From the NCBI GenBank assembly GCA_001766655.1, contig MJCC01000003.1:1254480-1318479 (forward strand): a stretch of DNA of 64,000 bases. The letters run 5' to 3'. Every line of letters begins with the position of its first letter. The first letter of the stretch is position 1. The notes beneath the pieces are model-generated. The model was not told the origin of the DNA, searched no databases, and was given only the letters and a program-made list of their open reading frames with translations. Positions 8,959 through 19,050 of the stretch are shown here, piece after piece. The translations under genes and the position numbers were made by a program. The DNA comes from Phytomonas francai. Taxonomy: Eukaryota > Euglenozoa > Kinetoplastea > Trypanosomatida > Trypanosomatidae.

Positions 8959-10598
8959 TTCCGATAAAATCTAAAAAAAATGATGAAAGTAAATAATAAT
9001 AAATATATAATAATGCTATAAAGATATAGTTAGTATTAACGTAAAGTATAACAGTGATGCAGCAAATCAACAAAATATTCAATGAAGGGAGGGTAACAAT
9101 TTAATTTTCTAATAATTGAACCGTAAGTGTAAAAACGTAAGTTACGGTAGGTGAAAAAATAGTATACTAGCTTCCAGGATGTAATGTTAAACGATGAAAA
9201 TAATTAGTAAAAATGTTCAAAAGAATAAGTGTAACGCATTACAGAGGATATCAGTCTTACCAAACGCAAAAAACTGTTGTAAAGTTAAATAACCTTCAAA
9301 ATTCCATATTCATCATAAAATGATCGTCAATATACATCATGCATATGTATAAAAATACGCAAGATGCGAAAATCAAGAGAGAACTATTTTCTAAAGGGCA
9401 AAACAGCTTGTTCTTATGAACATATTGGTGTTACTAATTCCTATTATCTGATTTTCTTTGTTTTACCATAGTTTAGTTCACTTAGCATTTTTTTAAAATT
9501 CCGATACATAAATCCAGAAATAGTAAAGGTGCAAATGGACAAATTTATTGATGTACAAAAAAAAATATTATTTAATACAATATGAAATTGTTTCTTTTTA
9601 AAAAATTAGCATAAAAAGAAAAATAAACAGCAAACTTTTTTACTACCAAAATGAAAATGGAAAGGTATTATTTGTGAAAAAAAATGCTGGGTTTATATCT
9701 AAAAAATACTTAGTTGGTATGTCTCATGTTCGCAAAATATGCTTATTTTTTAAAAGGATAATGCTTCGTTTTGATTAAATAGCGGAAACACAGGTAGTAC
9801 AATATTTCCGTCGATGTAATTTATTTCCCCAGTTTAGTCTACCTGCATTACCACGGAATTATTGAGGAAAATAAAAATAAAAATGTTTCCCATTAAAAGA
9901 CACCAATTCCACCTTTCGTGCTTTGTATTTTTATTTTAAATACCCCCCAAATTCTAAGATTTGTATTCAATAAATATGGGGCATAGAATAGGAAAGATGT
10001 TAGAGGAATGCTGAGAAAAAAAAGCAAGCAACAATAGAAATATAGAGGAATATATTCTCGTCAGGCTGTGCAGATACGTTTGACAACAGAAGTTAACACG
10101 AAGCACAAACGGTAGTAAAGTCAAACTACGTTACACCATCCTCAGCTTCAGTTTTTCGTTTCGTATTTCAGCTTATGTAATTTTTTTTTTAAGACTGAAA
10201 ATATGAATGCCCATAAAGAGCTTGATAATACTTTTACAACAAAATCAATCACATGCGGAAACCGTAAACGTAAGCACCACTGTTGCCGAAATAAAATGAA
10301 TACAAGCAGAAGTGACGGCAATGCATAGCTTCTGGCTGAGTACTATATATGAGAACGCAATAATAGACACTTGAATTCGCATTTTCCACCAAATTTAGAA
10401 TGCCTCAGCTTAGAATATGTATAATGTAACAAAACAAAACAATAAACAACAACAACGAAAAGATATACATAGTAGAGACCACAGAAAACTCCTAATCAAC
10501 TTGCCATTCCTGGGACTTGTTGTGCTACCTTCTAGGAGATATAAGATATCCAAGATTCCTTTCGTGCGCAATCGAGGGGGTGCCCATCACACAAAGGG

Positions 10599-11699
10599 CT
10601 ATTCCGTATCGATTTCGTAGGACTTTCTGAACTTCCTACAGCATTTTGCATAGGTTTTACACGCAAAGCGCCTCTTGCTGCCTTGGTCAAAGCAGGAACC
10701 CTGGGGAGCAGGCGATCGCTTGCAGCACGAATTTGTGGGGAATGGATAGGACCAGAGCTGCTGCTGGATGTAATCAGACGCACAGGCGTCCATTTGTTGT
10801 GAGGGTACGAGGTAGTTGTGCCCTTGGTAGGGGTTTTGCATTTTTAATTTGGTCTGCGCCTGATTTAACGGTCCCTGGTTCGCCTCTAGCGAACGGAACA
10901 TCGGCAAAATGAAAGAGTTGGAACCCATCTCGTCCGAGGTGGAAGGCCCAAATTGTGATGTCACAGAGAGCTTCGTTTCGCTCTGGGGCCCACTCATGTC
11001 GGACATGTTCATCATTGGGAGACCCTTCTCCCCCACGATCGAAGAACCTGCCTCTTCGTATGCGATGTTGCTGAGCCCACCGTTGAGTGATTCCAGGCTC
11101 ACGGACTGATTAAACTCGGGGTTAACCCACGCTTTGGTATTCATAGGTTTGGTGAAGAAGCCATCAGATGTCTGTGGGGGGCAGATACTCTCCGTGTTGA
11201 TTCGCTGCTTCTGAAGAGCTATGTCCATCAAGGGCGTGATTGGCTTCTGCCTCAGCGTTTTCGAGTCGAGAGACAGCACGGCACGGTGGATCAAGCCCGG
11301 ATGGTAGAATCGACAGCAGCACCCGCGGTTGCACTTTCCGCCGGCGAAATGCCGGCAAACGTTCCTTGTGTTGATACCTGGTGAATCGATTTTACCGTGA
11401 TTGGCGCCCTTGTTGACCGAGGCATTCTTTTTTCCCGCTCCATTCTTCAAAGTATTCTGCTTTGGCTTTGGATTACCCCTATCGCGCTCTGTAATGTCAA
11501 ACCCCAAGTTCGACAGCTCAGCACCATTTTCCGAGAGAATTAAAGGACTGATAGCGTAGGGGGAGTGCCGGTAGCAGCGAACAGGAGAGCTTTTCTGATG
11601 CTTGCAGGTACGAAGGAATTGGTCGCATGAGGGCTTAGTACATCTATTAACATCCAAGGTAAGGGGAGTGGGTTCTGCAGTGAGGTTTTTGTGGCACAT
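10599..11699 (-). CDS. CCCH-type zinc-finger protein
   Basis: A 366-residue protein with one clear CCCH finger, C115-x7-C123-x5-C129-x3-H133, within CRHFAGGKCNRGCCCRFYH. The N-terminal 50 residues contain more Cys/His pairs (CTKPSC, TCKHQ, RCYRH) that may form a second, atypical metal site. The remainder is low-complexity, rich in N, S, Q and P, with no membrane segment. CCCH proteins in kinetoplastids commonly bind mRNA 3' UTRs and control stability or translation, the main level of gene regulation there. That role is likely but not shown by the sequence. Start is the first ATG; stop is TAG. Confidence 0.75.
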   Translation of the reverse strand: MCHKNLTAEPTPLTLDVNRCTKPSCDQFLRTCKHQKSSPVRCYRHSPYAISPLILSENGAELSNLGFDITERDRGNPKPKQNTLKNGAGKKNASVNKGANHGKIDSPGINTRNVCRHFAGGKCNRGCCCRFYHPGLIHRAVLSLDSKTLRQKPITPLMDIALQKQRINTESICPPQTSDGFFTKPMNTKAWVNPEFNQSVSLESLNGGLSNIAYEEAGSSIVGEKGLPMMNMSDMSGPQSETKLSVTSQFGPSTSDEMGSNSFILPMFRSLEANQGPLNQAQTKLKMQNPYQGHNYLVPSQQMDACASDYIQQQLWSYPFPTNSCCKRSPAPQGSCFDQGSKRRFACKTYAKCCRKFRKSYEIDTE

Positions 11700-12425
11700 A
11701 AGAAAGGTAATGTATCTTCTTACCTTTTTAGGTTTAACGACTTTTAAAAAGAATACAGTTAGGTATTTAAACCCTCGTTTCGATATTATCGAATAAACTT
11801 TTTATAAAGCTTATTGAAATGCCTTCAATATACAAATTTATATAGATCTACACCGATAGCAGATAGATAGATAGATATATTTGTAGACACAAAGATGTTA
11901 TATACATAGAGAAATGGTGAAATAATTTAGTATATATAGATAGATGGATACAATAATTTCTATGTCATGAACTATAATGTTTACTCACACACTAACAAGG
12001 AGGGAAGATGCATCAAACGAAAGAAAAGCCGAACTTCAAATGCTAATCAAGAATGATGTTAGTTTAAAACTATATGAACAGTTGATTGCATTTACGTTTT
12101 TCGTATGATTGAACTTTCTCCCCTTTTGCATTCTATAATTTTCACAAATTGCTTTTAGGAAAAGAATCGATGGACATTAGAAAGAAGAAGCAATTATTTT
12201 ACTTAAGCGACCAGTTCCGAGTCCGCTTACACAGGTAATTTTTTTGATGTGAATCCGATGTAGCTGGCCTAGATTCCTTTCTCCATAGACAATCATAATT
12301 GAAAAGATACAACCGTTATGCAACCTGAGAGGACGCTTGTATGTGAGCGAAAATGAATTGCTCATGAAAGTTTCAAACGAAAGGAATGCGAAAAAAAATT
12401 CATTACAGCATTTCCCTTTATTCTC
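11700..12425. other. Intergenic region
   Basis: A 726-bp AT-rich spacer with short GATA-like repeats near 11865-11880. No convincing open frame or RNA gene. Confidence 0.55.
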
Positions 12426-13532
12426 TTAAACCTTAAAAATTTTCTTCAGTTCGCGGGCAACGCCATCCTCAGAATTTGTGCCAACGACCACTACGTCTCT
12501 TTTTAGATTCTCCTTTAGCTCTGCTGAACTGTTGCCCATTAGGCATCCTTTGGCAGCCCTGACGAGCATTGGTACGTCATTCTCATTATCGCCGAATGCA
12601 ATACACGTCGATTCCACTGTCCAAGACATCTCGCTTTCCATTTTGCCGCTTTCCTTGCTGCTGGCATCTCTCGAACTCTTTATTGTTTTAGCGCAAGCCT
12701 GTAAATGGGGTATGAGGGACTGTAATCCGGTAAGTTTTGAGACATCCATACTCATGATTTCCAAGAAGCACTTCGTAGAGAACGCGATACTGAGAGAAGG
12801 AATCTCATTCAGGATACGAGACCGGAAATCGACTAGCAGCTCGTGATTTTTGCATGATAAGAAGAACTTCACTATGCCATCAAAAGGGTTTGTGATGCTT
12901 GAATTGCTGTAGTCTGCGGTTGTCGAGTCGTCGGTGCATTTATCCATCCTCCGCTTTTTATACCCGTTGTAAGTTTGGATGCGCTCCAATGGGCTGAATA
13001 GCTCGTATTCGAACCCACTAATGTGGGAATACTTCAAAATTTCCTTTTCTTCCATGGCGCATAGCCAACGATCATCCTGATAAACATGAAGGTTTATTTC
13101 CTTATTTTCATAATCCAACCACATGGACATGATCTGACAAACATTTTCTGGTGAAATAGTCTCATTTGCTACTTGAATCAAGTCGTGCCTCTGTCTTTCG
13201 ACTGGGATCACTTTTTCCGCACCTTCTTTTCCTTCCCTAACGACCACACTGTCTGTGTTAAAGTCATAGGCATAGGCACAGGCACCATTGCACGCTACAA
13301 TAGACCCGTTTTCCTTTGGAAGCTCCAAACTGTCTAAGATGGGCTTTAGGTCAAGGTAATGCCTTCCAGATGCCAATACAACAAACACCTGTGTTTGGTA
13401 CTTCGCCACTACATCCTGTATCGTCTTCTTCGTGAAGTCTGTGATTTCGTGTTCTGGGTTAAACAGCGTGCCATCCATGTCAAGGGCGATGACATGGAAA
13501 GGAGGCAAATTCGGAGCAGCAGCGTCGGCCAT
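12426..13532 (-). CDS. Cof-type HAD-superfamily hydrolase, copy 1
   Basis: A 368-residue member of the HAD IIB (Cof) family of small-molecule phosphatases. Motif I is ALDMDGTLF near the N-terminus, giving the nucleophile and acid/base aspartates. Motif IV is FGDNENDVPML, followed by a conserved ending that includes KGCLMGNSSAELK. The middle of the chain is the cap domain and differs from the other two copies. The likely substrate is a phosphorylated metabolite such as a sugar phosphate; it cannot be specified. Two further HAD genes follow within 9 kb, so this is a local gene family interleaved with RACK1 and amastins. Stop is TAA. Confidence 0.85.
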   Translation of the reverse strand: MADAAAPNLPPFHVIALDMDGTLFNPEHEITDFTKKTIQDVVAKYQTQVFVVLASGRHYLDLKPILDSLELPKENGSIVACNGACAYAYDFNTDSVVVREGKEGAEKVIPVERQRHDLIQVANETISPENVCQIMSMWLDYENKEINLHVYQDDRWLCAMEEKEILKYSHISGFEYELFSPLERIQTYNGYKKRRMDKCTDDSTTADYSNSSITNPFDGIVKFFLSCKNHELLVDFRSRILNEIPSLSIAFSTKCFLEIMSMDVSKLTGLQSLIPHLQACAKTIKSSRDASSKESGKMESEMSWTVESTCIAFGDNENDVPMLVRAAKGCLMGNSSAELKENLKRDVVVVGTNSEDGVARELKKIFKV

Positions 13533-13970
13533 TATGGACTGGTGATTTTTACCTTAAACAATAGCAACAATTAATATTATGATGATTTGTGCCGTCTTTA
13601 TGGTGTGCTGAGATTTCAAAGATACTTTTATTTTGAGCGATAGAAACTGGGAAAAAAAGTGTTATGCAGCTAGGACAGAGATATGCAAGACTCTAAAAGG
13701 AATTTTTTAAACAGGAACAAACGGAGGGGATTTGAGAAATTATCAGAACATATTAAGACAGATATGGAAAGAGTAGGGAAACAAAGGCTACCCAATGATG
13801 AGACATTTTCCCGGCTTTATTTGTTTATTTGATAATAATGAAGAAATGAAATTAAATGAAAATAATAGTTATTAACAAGCGAAAGATCATTCTCCCTCCA
13901 AGGTCAACACACATCGAGATCGCATGCCCCGAGGTCAGGGAGGTTGTACTTCTGTCCTTCTTTTTACTCC
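13533..13970. other. Intergenic region
   Basis: A 438-bp AT-rich spacer. Purine-rich plus-strand stretches around 13640-13660 could act as minus-strand pyrimidine tracts. Nothing else seen. Confidence 0.5.
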
Positions 13971-14912
13971 TTAAATATCGCTGATAGACCAGGCACGGAT
14001 GAGATTGTCGGTGTAACCGGTATACAGCGTGTTGCCCTCAGCGGACCAGGCGACGCAGGTGCACTCTGGGGCGCGCTTCAAGGTGGTCTCGGGGATGAGC
14101 TCGATGACGACCGCTTTCGCCTCCAGGTCGTACACGCGAACGTTCTTTTCGGTCGCCACGCACATCCAGAAGCGGTTCGGCGAGAAGGCGATCTGGTTGA
14201 TCGGGGTGGCGACGTCGAGCTCGAAGAGGTGTTCGCCGCCCTTGAGCTCCCACAGGTGCGCAAAGCCGTCCTTGCCGCCGGAGGCGCACAGCGAGCCGTC
14301 GGGGGAGACCGTCACGGTCGTGACGTAGCCCTTGTGCTTGCTGAACGTGTGCTGGCACTCGCCCTTGGCGAGGTCCCAGACCTTGACCTTGTGGTCCCAG
14401 CCCCCGGACACGACCACCGGCTGCTGCAGCGACGGCGAGAAGCACAGGCTGCTGACCCAGTCCTCGTGGCTGTCGCGCGTCAGCTCGTGCATGCACTCGC
14501 CCATGACGTTCCACACCCGGATGACGTTGTCGCGTCCGCCGGACACGATCTGGCGATCATCCGGCGAGAACGCGACGGCGAGGACGTCCTTGGTGTGCTT
14601 GAGGAACTTGTTCTCACACTGCCCGGTGCGAAGGTCCCACAGCCGCAGCGAGCGGTCCCACGAGGCGGTGACGGCGAACTGCCGGGTGTGCGCGAGGGAG
14701 AGAGAGGCGATGAAGCCGGTGTGGCCCTCCAGCCGGCGATCCGGGATCGCGTGGTCGCTCTCCGTGCTGTGGCGGTCCGGGTTCGCGACCCACGAGATGG
14801 CCGTGCCATCACGCGACGCCGACACCAGCTTGACCGCCGAGTCCGCTTGCTGGGGACACGCGAGGGAGGTGATCCAGTCGCGGTGGCCCTTCAGAACACC
14901 TTCGTAGTTCAT
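13971..14912 (-). CDS. RACK1: RACK1/LACK-type WD40 scaffold protein of the 40S ribosome
   Basis: A 313-residue protein, the usual RACK1 length, made of seven WD40 repeats from end to end. It starts MNYEGVLKGHRDWITSLA. Repeat endings such as LRLWDLRTGQC, IRVWNVMGEC, VKVWDLAKGEC and AHLWELKGGE are visible. RACK1 sits on the small ribosomal subunit near the mRNA exit and links signalling to translation. The Leishmania homologue is the LACK antigen and the T. brucei one is TRACK. The coding sequence is GC-rich with biased codons, consistent with high expression. A minus-strand pyrimidine tract and AG lie only a few bases before the ATG, implying a very short 5' UTR after trans-splicing. Stop is TAA. 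Confidence 0.96.
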   Translation of the reverse strand: MNYEGVLKGHRDWITSLACPQQADSAVKLVSASRDGTAISWVANPDRHSTESDHAIPDRRLEGHTGFIASLSLAHTRQFAVTASWDRSLRLWDLRTGQCENKFLKHTKDVLAVAFSPDDRQIVSGGRDNVIRVWNVMGECMHELTRDSHEDWVSSLCFSPSLQQPVVVSGGWDHKVKVWDLAKGECQHTFSKHKGYVTTVTVSPDGSLCASGGKDGFAHLWELKGGEHLFELDVATPINQIAFSPNRFWMCVATEKNVRVYDLEAKAVVIELIPETTLKRAPECTCVAWSAEGNTLYTGYTDNLIRAWSISDI

Positions 14913-14913
14913 G

Positions 14914-14930
14914 CTGAGAGTGAAAGATAG
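14914..14930 (-). promoter_or_regulatory. Candidate trans-splice acceptor of RACK1
   Basis: A minus-strand C/T-rich stretch ends in CTCAG directly before the RACK1 start, with the AG at 14915-14914. This fits a spliced-leader acceptor but has no experimental support here. Confidence 0.4.
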
Positions 14931-15456
14931 AAATAATGACGATCGCTTGCAACTTTTTGATGAGTATCCAGAATGGTATCAAGTTGAAGAGTAAGAGGCA
15001 GTATTTGAAAGCAAGTTTGGTTTGATATATATATATATATATAAAGGTACCATCTGTATTAATAAACCGCATGGAGAAGCCAAGTGATAGTTTATCGACA
15101 GACTATTTAGTATCCCACTTTGTGAACACATTTTTTTTCCAAATTAACGCGTTAGCAAGAATTAACCTGAAAACACTATGTTCAATATTTTACTGTTGTA
15201 CAGTATCTATCTATAAAGGTACATATACAATATTAGTATTAAGAGTGGATGAAAATGAAGATTACGTGAGAAAATGATAATTTCACGGAAGTACAGAATC
15301 AAAAATTCGTGAAACAATCGTCCATACTTATTACCCTTTTGAATTTCTATGTATAGAAGATTATGCATTTTCCCCAGGAATGCTTGAGAGAAATGGGGGC
15401 TGTAAAACAAAAACAATCTCTATAATGCTAACCTACTTGATTTATATATGCCATGC
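14931..15456. other. Intergenic region with TA repeat
   Basis: An AT-rich spacer with a (TA)n run at 15025-15043. Small open frames are present on both strands without protein-like features. Confidence 0.55.
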
Positions 15457-16947
15457 TTAACAATGAAGCCGTGCACTGAAAGAGTTTTTTATACAAGGAA
15501 TTTTAGAATATGATACAAATAGAAAGAAAATTAAACCTATGGAATGAAGAAGACATGCTACCAATGATAAATCGAAACCTAGGCCAAGGGATGCTTTTTG
15601 AGTATTCTTAGAAGTGAACTTTCTATTGTAGAGATCTATGATCATTATCCATACGATGCAATGCAGTATGAAACCTAGAAAACCGAAGCAACCTATTCTC
15701 CAGCGAATATGTTTTTCCATATTCCGAGAAGGTTTGTCTATACAAAAAATATATATCCATACTGAAATGAATGCTATTGTGTAAAGAATTAACGCAATCG
15801 TTGAAAGGATACCTCCGACGAACAGAGTATTTCGGATCATTCTGGAATTTATCAGCAACACCGGCACCGTATAACTGATAAACTCGCAGTTCTTCTTATA
15901 TCCCCAGTATGTATAGCAACTATCCTTGACGCGTATAATTTGAGGATAAAAGAGAGATGCAAGAGTTAGGATTATGGAAGTGAGGAGAACCACATAGTAT
16001 ACTAACAGGCGAGGGTCAACTCTCAACAGAAGGGCGAAACACGCTTCTACGCAGTTTGGAGGTGGGCTTTCACGCGTAAACTGTGTTTCTGGATCCACCA
16101 ATGACGCATCCAAGCGTGGGAAAATATACGCTGCGTAATGTGCAGACTTGGGAATATTGGAATGATCCCTTTTACTGTCATTATGAGCTTGTCTTAGGCT
16201 GGAGCTCAGCTTCCTGTCCCTATTTGCATGCCGCGTATCAAACGAGTTAGGAGAGCGAAAGGAGACAGCAGCAGCCGATCTGGATTCAGGAAATCCTTGG
16301 AGGTTGTCAACATGCATTGCGTTAGCAGTACCACTGCTATGGATGTTGGGAAAATCTATTACAACGGGTTGGCTCATGTTTGGCGAGGTGCCATTTTGAG
16401 CAGCCTCAGCATCTAAGTTATGGTCCGACACCTCTTTAGGTTGGGGTAGTTCCCTTGTCTTGTTTGGTGAAGGTAACGCCTTCAAGTTCGCAGCGTCTGG
16501 CGAACTGGGGTCTAAAAATTTCTGTCTAAAAACCGACCCACCACTCACAAATTCAGAGTCTTGTGATGCTGGATCTTTAGCTGCATTGATTGATAAATCT
16601 ACTGTGGAAAACCGCGTATGAATATCATTCATAAATACCATTCCTTTGATTTTAACAGGTTCTGGTAGTATAAAGTTTGTAGGAACAGTAGCGGTGGTGT
16701 TTTCAGATTGTCTAGCAGGCAATGACACAGAAGGCTTTGGGGAAAGATAGGTATCTTCATGTGGGCTGGTATCTTTTCCCCCCTTATGTATTTTTACCGC
16801 CTGAACTTCCTCCTCAGGGGTATTTTCTTCATGAGCACTGTTCTTTGAACTGTAGATATACGAAGAGGTTCCAACTTCATCATCATCAGATAGGACGTCA
16901 TCAAACAACTTCCCAGACGTATTCTTCTTTGGTTCTGGTTTAGTCAT
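15457..16947 (-). CDS. Amastin-family surface protein with long N-terminal extension
   Basis: A 496-residue protein. The C-terminal ~190 residues are an amastin domain: a first membrane segment (VVLLTSIILTLASL), the amastin signature CYTYWGYKKNC at 344-354 in the first extracellular loop, then three more hydrophobic segments. Amastins are four-pass surface glycoproteins of trypanosomatids, usually about 180-200 residues. Here about 300 hydrophilic residues rich in S, P, N and E precede the domain, presumably cytosolic. Their function is unknown. The start ATG is at 16947 with a T-run-like tract upstream. A shorter amastin is the next gene upstream in transcription. Stop is TAA. Confidence 0.85.
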   Translation of the reverse strand: MTKPEPKKNTSGKLFDDVLSDDDEVGTSSYIYSSKNSAHEENTPEEEVQAVKIHKGGKDTSPHEDTYLSPKPSVSLPARQSENTTATVPTNFILPEPVKIKGMVFMNDIHTRFSTVDLSINAAKDPASQDSEFVSGGSVFRQKFLDPSSPDAANLKALPSPNKTRELPQPKEVSDHNLDAEAAQNGTSPNMSQPVVIDFPNIHSSGTANAMHVDNLQGFPESRSAAAVSFRSPNSFDTRHANRDRKLSSSLRQAHNDSKRDHSNIPKSAHYAAYIFPRLDASLVDPETQFTRESPPPNCVEACFALLLRVDPRLLVYYVVLLTSIILTLASLFYPQIIRVKDSCYTYWGYKKNCEFISYTVPVLLINSRMIRNTLFVGGILSTIALILYTIAFISVWIYIFCIDKPSRNMEKHIRWRIGCFGFLGFILHCIVWIMIIDLYNRKFTSKNTQKASLGLGFDLSLVACLLHSIGLIFFLFVSYSKIPCIKNSFSARLHC

Positions 16948-17574
16948 TCACAAGGCCAAACTATATTTTTTTTTTCTAGAAATAAATATAACAATGGAGG
17001 AACTAATAAGAATTAGCAAATATATTAGTCTCTTACACACTATCCGAATAAAGCACCTCAAATCAAGAAACTGCTGAAGAAAATGGAAAGATAATAATAA
17101 CATCATTTCAAAACCTTTGCATAAAATAGACTACCGTCATTCATGTAAAGAATACCAAACTTTTTTTTTTAAAAAGCTCCTGTATGCCTCATGGTACTAT
17201 GTGTGTCTATATCCGCAAAAAAGTCTTTTGAAACCACCAGTTTTCCATTTTTTAATTTTTCTTTTTATTATCATCATTCGACGTGAAGGCGGCGAATGCA
17301 GAGGCTTCGAAATAGATTGCGTACATGCACAGATACGTAATCGAGAAAAAACATAAATCAATTTCAGTTTACTTTTTTTAGTGTGAGTGAAGATAAACCA
17401 AAGCCCTCTATGTATATATATTGCAATGAGTACACATTTACAGCAGCGAGTGCCGAGTAATTTTTTCCCCTTAATTAATTATGATTAATAGCGAGAATAT
17501 GCAACTTCATGCTATTAGTGTATTAGCAGAAGCAGATATAAAACTAAGCTATTGGTCCTTCCCCACATTTCCCT
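16948..17574. other. Intergenic region
   Basis: An AT-rich spacer between two amastin genes. A-runs near 16961 and 17161 are seen on one or other strand. A 79-residue plus-strand frame is not supported. Confidence 0.55.
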
Positions 17575-18477
17575 CTATATTAATAAAAAGAAAGCAACTA
17601 TGAAGAGTATTTCTAAAGCCCATGTACAAAGACCCAAAGAAAAACCTGCGCCGTAGGTTTGCATACTTTGAAGTACTTCGACGCACAAACCGTTAGTTCT
17701 AAGGGCTGCAATAGTGAACCATGCAATAAACTCAAACACTATAACACCAATCAACGTGCCAGCGATATACCATCTCATCTTTCCAAGATTTGCGAAAGGA
17801 ACACTTTGTGAATGCCCCTCGTTACGAGCTGAACGCAAACTTTTCAGCTTTCTAGAGTGAACCCTACAGCACAAAATCCAGCTCATGAAACATAATACTG
17901 CCGAAAAAATGATAGCAATAATGCAAAAGGCGGCGCCAAATTCCATCCACCTTCGTTCACCTTTGCATACGAGTAAATCAACGTCTATTGTATAACTTCT
18001 TGAATCACAGTTCCTCTTATATCCCCAGAAAGTCATGCATGCATTATTCAACCCGTCAACTTGTGAAAGTGCGCATGAAAGAATCAGAAAAAGGAGGTTC
18101 ACCAAACTGAAAAAGAAGAAAATATAACTTGCAATACGTTGAACATCTGAAGCATCTATATCGAAAAAATTGGCCACTAAATTTTGAACACGGGGGAAGA
18201 ATCCTGGCTGTGAGTCCTCAGAATCGGATTCTTTCCTCTGCGTTGGGCCCCCCACGTCTGAATAATGGCTTAATTCTGAGCCCGCTATGGCTCTATTTTC
18301 GTGTTCTCTTTGATTAGGATGCTGCTGCTGTGCGCTCTTTGGTGGCGGCGGTTGTGAGTTCACGGGGATTGGGGCATCGTAGAAATCTGAGCTGGTGTAG
18401 GAGGTATCATAATAATCATTCTGTTGGTTTAGATGATGGTCCTGGGGCACCCCGTTAGGTCTATCTGCAGAATTCAT
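17575..18477 (-). CDS. Amastin-family surface protein
   Basis: A 300-residue protein with a ~110-residue hydrophilic N-terminal part (Q, P, N-rich) followed by the four-pass amastin domain. The signature CMTFWGYKRNC lies at 147-157, just after the first membrane segment (IFFFFSLVNLLFLILSCAL). Three further hydrophobic segments follow, including one with the conserved IAW near its end. I chose ATG 18477 because the ten codons upstream in the same frame start from TTG, not ATG. With the gene at 15457-16947 it forms a tandem amastin pair. Surface or endomembrane location is known for the family. Stop is TAG. Confidence 0.88.
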   Translation of the reverse strand: MNSADRPNGVPQDHHLNQQNDYYDTSYTSSDFYDAPIPVNSQPPPPKSAQQQHPNQREHENRAIAGSELSHYSDVGGPTQRKESDSEDSQPGFFPRVQNLVANFFDIDASDVQRIASYIFFFFSLVNLLFLILSCALSQVDGLNNACMTFWGYKRNCDSRSYTIDVDLLVCKGERRWMEFGAAFCIIAIIFSAVLCFMSWILCCRVHSRKLKSLRSARNEGHSQSVPFANLGKMRWYIAGTLIGVIVFEFIAWFTIAALRTNGLCVEVLQSMQTYGAGFSLGLCTWALEILFIVAFFLLI

Positions 18478-19050
18478 GAAGTATATAAAAATGGAAAATA
18501 GTACCAATATTTATGGATAGAGCACTTGTATAACTACGGTTTACCTCACTTTCTACAGGCAATATACACCTTGTAATGGACGCGACTAAGGACTTCGTGT
18601 GAAAAGAATAAATGTTCGTCTATGACACAAATAATGCAAAGCGAAGGAATGGAGGAAGAAGGGTAAGAATGCGAGAACATCAACAAGACAGTGTTGTACA
18701 CATCTGTAAATACTATTTGATTATATTTTCCAAACTTAAAGCTCCTAAAAGGACTAAAGTATACATACCAGATAATTGTATTATGCACTATAGTTATCCG
18801 TCATATATATTAAAAAGAAGCTCACAGGTCCATCAGCAGCGCCTCCCATGTGGTGCTTATCTTCTCTGATTTTTTTCTTATTCGGCAAGTGTTAGAATAT
18901 AACTAATGATTTCATGTTTTTCTGTTACATTGCACAAAGCACTTTCTAGGGCATGATTTACAAAAGCTCAAACTACATGCTTAGCGATTTTGTGCATGAT
19001 ATATCACAAAATTTTTAGTCTACCCATTTATTCAGTTTATGTTAATAAAT
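18478..19050. other. Intergenic region
   Basis: A 573-bp AT-rich spacer between an amastin gene and the second HAD hydrolase. No supported gene. Confidence 0.55.

Larger units (their letters stand above)
8200..10598. other. AT-rich gene desert
   Basis: About 2.4 kb without a credible gene on either strand. It is strongly AT-rich and holds a long (TA)n run at 8912-8953. A minus-strand pyrimidine tract at about 8485-8503 may serve trans-splicing of the polymerase kappa gene at 6139-8199. No tRNA or other RNA gene was recognised by eye. Confidence 0.6.
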
